Origin: JBDKGV01 sp039798005
Lineage (GTDB): Bacteria; Fibrobacterota; Fibrobacteria; UBA5070
Direction of reading: 5' to 3'
Length of the DNA stretch: 11,596 bases
Assembly: GCA_039798005.1 (NCBI GenBank)
Contig: JBDKGV010000106.1
Span: 1 to 11,596, forward strand
Below are positions 7,517 to 11,596 of this stretch, one piece after another. The position numbers were made by a program, and so were the translations under genes. Under the pieces are notes generated by a model. The model saw only the letters and a list, made by a program, of their open reading frames with translations. It made no database searches and had not been told where the DNA came from. Each line of letters begins with the position of its first letter. Within the stretch, counting starts at the first letter, position 1.

Positions 7517-7833
7517 GGATAGAGAAGCGCACGATCAATGGAAATACGGTGCTTGATGTCGCGGGGCAGATCCGTGGCGTCGATGTGGCGACTTTTCGTC
7601 AAGCGATCCAGGAATGCCAGAAGCTCGGAGAGCTTCACCTTGTCGTGAACATGCGCGAGGTGTCGTTCATCGACAGCGCAGGCGTGGGCATGCTCATCCA
7701 TTGCCTGCAGGAGATCAAGGCGAAAAACGGGGATCTGCGGCTATTGAGTCTTCCAGAAGACATCCATGATCTCTTCGAGATGGTGGCCATCGACCGCTTT
7801 TTTGCCATTCTCCAAGAAGAAAGCGAAATTTGA
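7513..7833 (+). CDS. STAS-domain anti-sigma-factor antagonist
   Basis: This 106-residue protein is a single STAS domain, the SpoIIAA/RsbV type. These proteins release a sigma factor (or another target) by binding a Ser/Thr kinase anti-sigma factor, and are switched off by phosphorylation of one Ser. That site is clear: FIDSAGVGML with Ser55 after Asp54. The opening strand NTVLDVAGQIRGVDVATFRQ and the later DLRLLSLPEDIHDLFEMVAID complete the fold. ATG at 7513 overlaps the kinase stop (ATGA), with a strong GGAGGGGGAG (7502-7511) upstream, so it is coupled to the PilS-like kinase. No RsbW-like anti-sigma kinase is in the window; its partner must be encoded elsewhere. A STAS gene in the place where pilR is expected is unusual. 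STAS domains also serve non-sigma roles, so the target is open. Confidence 0.9.
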   Translation: MRIEKRTINGNTVLDVAGQIRGVDVATFRQAIQECQKLGELHLVVNMREVSFIDSAGVGMLIHCLQEIKAKNGDLRLLSLPEDIHDLFEMVAIDRFFAILQEESEI

Positions 7834-7859
7834 CTCAAGTCCGCAGGGACTGGAGTCGA
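7830..7859 (+). other. Long hairpin at the STAS gene stop codon
   Basis: GACTCAAGTCC (7832-7842) and GGACTGGAGTC (7847-7857) form an 11-bp stem with a single A/G mismatch and a GCAG tetraloop. It overlaps the STAS stop codon (7831-7833) and can extend by a T-G wobble and a T-A pair to 7830/7859. No T-run follows, so it is not a standard terminator. It abuts a TATAAC box before the next gene, so it could be an operator, a weak terminator, or an RNA-processing or stability element. Confidence 0.55.
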
Positions 7860-7873
7860 TATAACTAGTAGCC
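7860..7873 (+). promoter_or_regulatory. Candidate -10 box for a leaderless FlgM-like transcript
   Basis: TATAAC (7860-7865) lies 8 nt before the ATG at 7874. If it is a -10 element, transcription would start at about 7872-7874, giving a leaderless or nearly leaderless message. This fits the absence of any ribosome-binding site next to that ATG. A TTGACT occurs at 7830-7835, but its 24-nt spacing is too long for a -35. The stretch GTCGATAT (7855-7862) resembles the sigma-28 -10 GCCGATAA, but its -35 match (CAAG at 7836-7839 against TAAA) is poor. Confidence 0.3.
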
Positions 7874-8206
7874 ATGAACATCCAAGGACTACCACCACAG
7901 ATCGCTCCGAGCCTGCTCAATGCAGAGGCTCGCAAGTCGGTCTCCCCCGAGAAGGGGGGCGAGGCGCCGCGCAGGGATCCTGTCGAGCTCTCGGCCAAGG
8001 GTGTGGAGTCCCAAAAGTCAAGCCCGGCCATGGCGGCGACGCTACGGGCCAACGCTCTTCCGGAAACGCGGGAAGAGAAGATCGAATTGGCCAAGAAGCG
8101 GATCGAGGAAGGCTATTACGACAAGCCCGAGGTGCTGGAGGATCTGGCGGACAATCTCGGGTCGACCATCGCCAGCAAGGGACGCCCGGCTGCCAAAAAA
8201 GAATGA
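7874..8206 (+). CDS. FlgM-like anti-sigma-28 factor
   Basis: This 110-residue hydrophilic protein resembles FlgM, which holds flagellar sigma-28 (FliA) inactive until exported. The N-terminal 60 residues are low-complexity and probably disordered, with the FlgM-like DPVELSAKG (35-43) matching the 'D.V.LS..A' motif. The C-terminal half carries the sigma-binding helices: TREEKIELAKKRIEEGYYDKPEVLEDLADNL (66-95 overall) fits the family pattern R.EK(I/V)...K..I..G.Y......(I/L)A..L. A Lys-rich tail ends it. ATG at 7874 is the only good start, but it has no ribosome-binding site. It directly follows the STAS gene and is closed by a strong terminator. Cultured Fibrobacter species lack flagella, so either this lineage is flagellated or the protein controls another regulon. 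It could also be a FlgM-fold protein with a different target. Confidence 0.68.
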   Translation: MNIQGLPPQIAPSLLNAEARKSVSPEKGGEAPRRDPVELSAKGVESQKSSPAMAATLRANALPETREEKIELAKKRIEEGYYDKPEVLEDLADNLGSTIASKGRPAAKKE

Positions 8207-8236
8207 GCCTACCGGCTTCAAAGAGGTCAGATTGAC

Positions 8237-8265
8237 AAGACTCTCGCATGGCGGGGGTCTTTTTT
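8237..8265 (+). terminator. Intrinsic terminator after the FlgM-like gene
   Basis: AAGACTCTCGC (8237-8247) pairs over all 11 positions (two T-G wobbles) with GCGGGGGTCTT (8251-8261) around an ATG loop, and six T residues (8260-8265) follow. It lies 30 nt past the stop at 8206 and separates the pilus-linked genes from transketolase. This is the clearest intrinsic terminator in the window. Confidence 0.88.
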
Positions 8266-8359
8266 GTTGCCCTTTGCTGTGCAATTGGGCGGGTACGAGC
8301 GGAATTGGCAATGCAGATGAGGCGGAAACAGGGAAGTTTTGCTAGCTTTGTCCCCTCTT

Positions 8360-10432
8360 ATGGATCTCGACGCCCTTTTGCGCAAATGTGCAGACAATAT
8401 CCGAGTCCTCTCTGCGGCAATGCCGCAGGCCGCCAAAAGCGGTCATCCTGGCGGTGCCATGGGTGGAGCCGACTTCATGAACCTGTTGTACGCCGAGTAC
8501 CTGGTCTACGACCCGGACGACCGGAACTGGACGGAGCGCGATCGCTTCTTCTTGGACGCGGGTCACATGAGCCCGATGCTCTATTCCACTCTGGGACTGG
8601 CCGGGTTCTTCTCGGCCGAGGACCTCAAGGGGTTCCGCCAGTGGGGTAGCCATACGCCGGGCCACCCCGAGCGCGACAATGACCACGGCATCGAGAACAC
8701 CTCCGGGCCTCTCGGCCAAGGCCACGCCTTCGGCTTGGGCGCTGCCATCACGGAGCGCTTCCTTGCGGCGCGCTTTGGCGAGTGGCTTTCCCACAAGACC
8801 TGGTGCTACATCACCGACGGTGGAGCCCAGGAAGAGATCTCGCAGGGCGTGGGCCGCATTGCCGGCCACCTCGGGCTCTCCAACCTTGTGATGTTCTACG
8901 ACGCCAACGACGTCCAGCTTTCCACCAAGACCGATGCGGTCACCGTGGAGGACTTCGAGGCCAAGTACCGCGCCTGGGGCTGGGAAGTCCATGATGTGGA
9001 CGGACACGACCTTGCAGCCCTTCGCAAGGCGATGGACGCTGCGGTCGCCGAGACTGCCAAGCCGACTCTCATCATTGGTCGCACCGTGATGGGCAAGGGT
9101 GCCCGCAAGGCCGACGGCTCCGTCTGGGAAGGCGACGTCAAGCAGCACGGCGCTCCGTTCGGCCCGGAGGCCACCGCCGCCACCGTGACTGCCCTGGGTG
9201 GTGACGCCACCGATCCGATCCAGCTTTGGGCGGATTGCACGGCCCTTCACAAGGCCCGTCACGACGAACTGCGCAAGATCGTGGCCAAGCGCCGCGAGGT
9301 CCAGGCCACTTGGGCCTTGGAGAACGCCGACAAGGCCGCGCTCTACGCTCGTTTCTTCGACAAGGCCCCCTGGCCGGTCAAGTGGGACGAGATCTCCTTC
9401 GGGAAGAATCTCGCGACCCGCAACGCCTCGGCGACCATCCTGACCGCCTTGGCCGACCAGATTCCCAACATGATCGTGGCCTCCGCGGACTTGGCCGATT
9501 CGGACAAGACCGAAGCCTTCCTCAAGAAGACCGGCCCCTTCATCAAGGGTGACTTCTCGGGCGCCTTCCTGCACGCCGGCGTGGCCGAATTGACCATGGC
9601 CGCCGTCTGCACCGGAATGAGCTTGCACGGTGGTGTGATCCCCGCCTGCGGCACCTTCTTCGCCTTCTCCGACTACATGAAGCCGGTGATGCGCATGGCC
9701 GCCCTGCAGGAAGCCCAAGTGATCTTCCTCTGGAGCCATGACAGCTTCCGGGTGGGTGAGGACGGACCGACCCACCAGCCCATCGAGCAGGAGGCCCAGG
9801 CCCGCCTTCTTGAGCAGATGAAGAATCTTTCGGGCAAGCGTTCCTTCACCGTGTTGCGGCCTGCCGACCATCACGAGACCCGCGAAGCTTGGCGTTTTGC
9901 CGTCGAGTCCACCGAGGCTCCGTCGGCCATCCTCCTCACCCGTCAGGACATCCCTGATCTCGAGGTGGAGAATCGCCCTGCCCAGGCCAAGGGCCTGCAT
10001 CAGGGGGGCTATGTGGTTTCGGCCGATGCCAACCCGGAGCTTCTGCTCCTGGGTTCGGGGTCGGAGCTGGGCCTCGCGCTGGATGCCGCCAAGCTCCTGC
10101 GTGCCGAGGGCAAGCGGGTGCAGGTCTCGAGCATCCCGACGACTTGGCTCTTCATGGAACAGGACGAAGTCTACCGTGCTTCGGTGGTGCCTGCCGGGAT
10201 TCCCACGCTTGCCATCACCGCTGGTCTGCCGTGCGTGTTCGTGCCGCTGGTCGGTCCTTTCGGCTCGATCGTGGGAATGACCCGCTTCGGTGCCAGCGCC
10301 AACTTCAAGGTGCTGGACGAGAAGTTCGGCTACACTCCGGCCGCCGTGGCGGAAAAGGCCAAGGCTCAGATCGTGGCCGCGCGCGAGACCGCCAAGGTCC
10401 TGATTGCGCAGGCGCAGGCGTTGCTTGGCTGA
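8360..10432 (+). CDS. tkt: Transketolase
   Basis: This 690-residue enzyme is thiamine-diphosphate dependent and transfers two-carbon units in the non-oxidative pentose phosphate pathway. The N-terminal domain has SGHPGGAMGGADF, GPLGQGHAFGLGAA and the cofactor/metal motif TDGG (152-155) with DAND (181-184, Asn183). Most transketolases have GDG here; TDG/SDG forms occur, as I recall, in Bacteroidota- and Fibrobacter-type enzymes. The pyrimidine domain has the catalytic-type Glu410 in VAELTMAA, SLHGGVIPACGTFF, SHDSFRVGEDGPTHQP (Glu467, His472) and ADHHETREAW, and a C-terminal transketolase domain follows. Length matches the family. ATG at 8360 fits homologue N-termini but has no ribosome-binding site. 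A TTG at 8348, 11 nt after AGGGAAG (8330-8336), is the alternative (694 residues). The stop overlaps the murB start. Confidence 0.95.
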   Translation: MDLDALLRKCADNIRVLSAAMPQAAKSGHPGGAMGGADFMNLLYAEYLVYDPDDRNWTERDRFFLDAGHMSPMLYSTLGLAGFFSAEDLKGFRQWGSHTPGHPERDNDHGIENTSGPLGQGHAFGLGAAITERFLAARFGEWLSHKTWCYITDGGAQEEISQGVGRIAGHLGLSNLVMFYDANDVQLSTKTDAVTVEDFEAKYRAWGWEVHDVDGHDLAALRKAMDAAVAETAKPTLIIGRTVMGKGARKADGSVWEGDVKQHGAPFGPEATAATVTALGGDATDPIQLWADCTALHKARHDELRKIVAKRREVQATWALENADKAALYARFFDKAPWPVKWDEISFGKNLATRNASATILTALADQIPNMIVASADLADSDKTEAFLKKTGPFIKGDFSGAFLHAGVAELTMAAVCTGMSLHGGVIPACGTFFAFSDYMKPVMRMAALQEAQVIFLWSHDSFRVGEDGPTHQPIEQEAQARLLEQMKNLSGKRSFTVLRPADHHETREAWRFAVESTEAPSAILLTRQDIPDLEVENRPAQAKGLHQGGYVVSADANPELLLLGSGSELGLALDAAKLLRAEGKRVQVSSIPTTWLFMEQDEVYRASVVPAGIPTLAITAGLPCVFVPLVGPFGSIVGMTRFGASANFKVLDEKFGYTPAAVAEKAKAQIVAARETAKVLIAQAQALLG

Positions 10433-11312
10433 GATCCTTCCCTGTCCGGGAGCGTGGGACGTCTCGCTTGCGACACGCACCACCTTCCGTTTGGGAGGCG
10501 CGGCCAAGGTTCTCCTTGAGCCGACGACGAGGCAGGAACTGGAAGCGGCCTTGGATTGGGTCCGCAGCCGGTCCCTGCCTCTTTTCGTGATGGGACGAGG
10601 CTCGAACCTCGTTGTGAGCGACCATGGCTGGGACGGCGCGATCGTGGCCATTGGACAGAATCTGTCCGGTACGGAATGGACGGGGAACCATGCGCGCGTC
10701 AAGGCGGGGACCCGTTTGACGGAATTCGTCCTGGAAGGCGTGAACCGGGGCCTTTCCGGGCAGGAGAAGCTGGCGGGGATTCCCGGCACCGTGGGCGGGG
10801 CCGTCTTCATGAACGCCGGCGCCTACGGGCAGGAGTTCGGCGAACGGGTGACTCTGGTCGAGGCGCTGTCGCCGGAGGGGACTTGGCACTGCTTCCTGAA
10901 GGACGGTTGCGATTTCGGATACCGCCACTCGCGCTTTCGAGAGGATGGCTGGATCGTGGTGTCGACCGAAGTGGTGCTGGAGCCTGGCGATGTCGCGGAG
11001 CTCAAGGCCTCGGTCAAGGAGATCCAATCGGCGCGGCGCGACAAACAGCCGTTGGAGCTTCCCAATGCGGGCTCGCTCTTCAAGCGGCCGGCGGACGGCT
11101 TCGCCTCCAAGATGGTGGACGAAGCCGGGCTTCGCGGCTTTCGCGTGGGTGATGCCGCGATCTCGGAAAAACACGCAGGCTTTGCCGTGAACCTCGGGAA
11201 GGCCACGGCTCAGCAGGTGTGGGACCTGTCGGCAGAGGTGATCCGCCGGATCGTGGCGAGCCACGGGGTCACGCTGGAACGCGAAGTGGTGTTCCTCGGG
11301 CGTTTCGACTAG
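10425..11312 (+). CDS. murB: UDP-N-acetylenolpyruvoylglucosamine reductase MurB
   Basis: This FAD enzyme (about 295 residues) reduces UDP-GlcNAc-enolpyruvate to UDP-MurNAc with NADPH in the cytoplasm, the second committed step of peptidoglycan synthesis. FAD-binding motifs are TTFRLGG, GRGSNLVV and LAGIPGTVGGAVFMNAGAYGQE (split around the PGTVGG core). The substrate domain has YRHSRF (Arg167), the proton-donor Ser217 in PNAGSLFKRP, SEKHAGFAVN, and the closing LEREVVFLG containing the expected catalytic Glu. The compact pattern with YRHSRF, and without the extra loop of the E. coli enzyme, marks a type II MurB. No ATG is available; TTG at 10425 places the start inside the end of tkt (8-nt overlap), while TTG at 10404 would add seven mostly Arg residues, which is less likely. 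It is coupled to tkt, an unusual but probably incidental pairing. Confidence 0.93.
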   Translation: MAEILPCPGAWDVSLATRTTFRLGGAAKVLLEPTTRQELEAALDWVRSRSLPLFVMGRGSNLVVSDHGWDGAIVAIGQNLSGTEWTGNHARVKAGTRLTEFVLEGVNRGLSGQEKLAGIPGTVGGAVFMNAGAYGQEFGERVTLVEALSPEGTWHCFLKDGCDFGYRHSRFREDGWIVVSTEVVLEPGDVAELKASVKEIQSARRDKQPLELPNAGSLFKRPADGFASKMVDEAGLRGFRVGDAAISEKHAGFAVNLGKATAQQVWDLSAEVIRRIVASHGVTLEREVVFLGRFD

Positions 11313-11313
11313 G

Positions 11314-11327
11314 GAACCGGCAGGTTC
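11314..11327. other. Short hairpin between convergent murB and anti-sigma genes
   Basis: GAACC (11314-11318) and GGTTC (11323-11327) pair around a GGCA tetraloop in the 13-nt gap and run into the minus-strand stop codon. There is no T-run on either strand. It is placed where a bidirectional stop would be expected, but five base pairs are little evidence. Confidence 0.25.
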
Positions 11328-11596
11328 AGCACCTTCCAAACTTGCGCAGCCACGCCTCCCGCAGGCTGTTGTGCAGACGCTGGTGGAATTCCGGCGAGAG
11401 CTCGATGGGCTCCTCGCCGCGAAAGAGCTGCACGGTGCGGGCGGCCGTATTCACCACCACGCGGCAGTTGGAACAGCCTTCCATGTGGCGGCGAAGCTCC
11501 GCGCACATGCTGGTCTGCGAGTCGCCGTCGAGGTAATCGGCCAGGCCCCCGAGCAGGTCGCGGCATTCGGGCCCGTGTTCGTGAGGGGTCGCGTGG
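11326..11596 (-). CDS. Zinc-binding anti-sigma factor (ZAS/zf-HC2), start outside window
   Basis: This is the C-terminal 89 residues of a minus-strand gene whose start lies beyond the right edge; the frame stays open to the edge. The visible protein has PECRDLLGGLADYLDGD, then HMEGCSNC, giving Cys-x25-His-x3-Cys-x2-Cys (visible residues 11, 37, 41, 44), the zinc ligand pattern of RsrA-type ZAS domains that clamp an ECF sigma factor. After it come TVQLFRG and a charged tail ending WLRKFGRC, with no membrane segment, so it is a soluble anti-sigma factor of roughly 90-100 residues. The ATG at 11508 (minus strand) lies inside the zinc domain and would drop the first Cys, so it is not the true start. 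Such genes usually follow their ECF sigma gene, predicted just off the window. Some ZAS proteins of this kind respond to oxidants by losing zinc. Confidence 0.82.
   Translation of the reverse strand, partial: HATPHEHGPECRDLLGGLADYLDGDSQTSMCAELRRHMEGCSNCRVVVNTAARTVQLFRGEEPIELSPEFHQRLHNSLREAWLRKFGRC

Noticed and set aside
8232..8237. A perfect TTGACA -35 hexamer upstream of tkt
   Set aside because: No -10 element lies 16-18 nt downstream, where the sequence is the G-rich arm of the terminator. It is most likely chance overlap with the terminator.
8342..10810. A minus-strand open frame of about 820 codons opposite tkt and murB
   Set aside because: It spans two clearly real plus-strand genes, has Gly/His/Arg-rich low-information sequence and no conserved motif. 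It is a by-product of codon bias.
11309..11566. A minus-strand frame of 85 codons overlapping the anti-sigma gene
   Set aside because: It is a Pro/Arg-rich shadow. The overlapping minus-strand frame that stays open to the window edge contains the full zinc-binding motif and is the real gene.

Overview
The window comes from a high-GC bacterium, most likely a member of Fibrobacterota. The main clue is the lipoprotein at 584-1318, which carries a clear FISUMP domain (Fibrobacter succinogenes major paralogous domain). The transketolase subtype (TDGG/DAND thiamine-site residues) and the pilB-pilT-pilC-pilS order fit but do not prove this. I see no tRNA, rRNA, CRISPR array, insertion sequence or other sign of recent transfer. 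Codon use looks uniform and nearly all the DNA is coding.

Layout, left to right. The window opens inside the 3' end of an ABC-F ATPase gene (to 472), followed by a hairpin that may terminate it. Next come the FISUMP lipoprotein (584-1318, +) and a small Rieske [2Fe-2S] protein (1321-1695, -). These two genes converge with a 2-nt gap, and a hairpin spans both stop codons. Divergent from the Rieske gene starts a type IV pilus cluster: pilB (extension ATPase, 1760-3460), pilT (retraction ATPase, 3513-4625), pilC (inner-membrane platform, 4695-5891) and a PilS-like membrane histidine kinase (5888-7516, overlapping pilC by 4 nt). A STAS-domain anti-sigma-factor antagonist (7513-7833) overlaps the kinase by 4 nt. 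A FlgM-like anti-sigma-28 protein follows (7874-8206), closed by a strong intrinsic terminator at 8237-8265. A second unit holds transketolase (8360-10432) and murB (overlapping it by about 8 nt, to 11312). Converging on murB is the 3' part of a zinc-binding anti-sigma factor (ZAS/zf-HC2) on the minus strand, cut by the right edge.

How the genes fit together. PilB, PilT and PilC are the motor and platform of a retractable type IV pilus, and the kinase is translationally coupled to them. In the classic pilBTCSRA arrangement the next genes would be the sigma-54 response regulator pilR and the pilin pilA. Here neither is present. Their place is taken by a STAS antagonist coupled to the kinase and then a FlgM-like anti-sigma factor. 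This is the most interesting part of the window: it suggests, but does not show, that pilus or motility expression is controlled through sigma-factor partner proteins rather than, or alongside, PilR. The remaining genes look like ordinary housekeeping or envelope genes.
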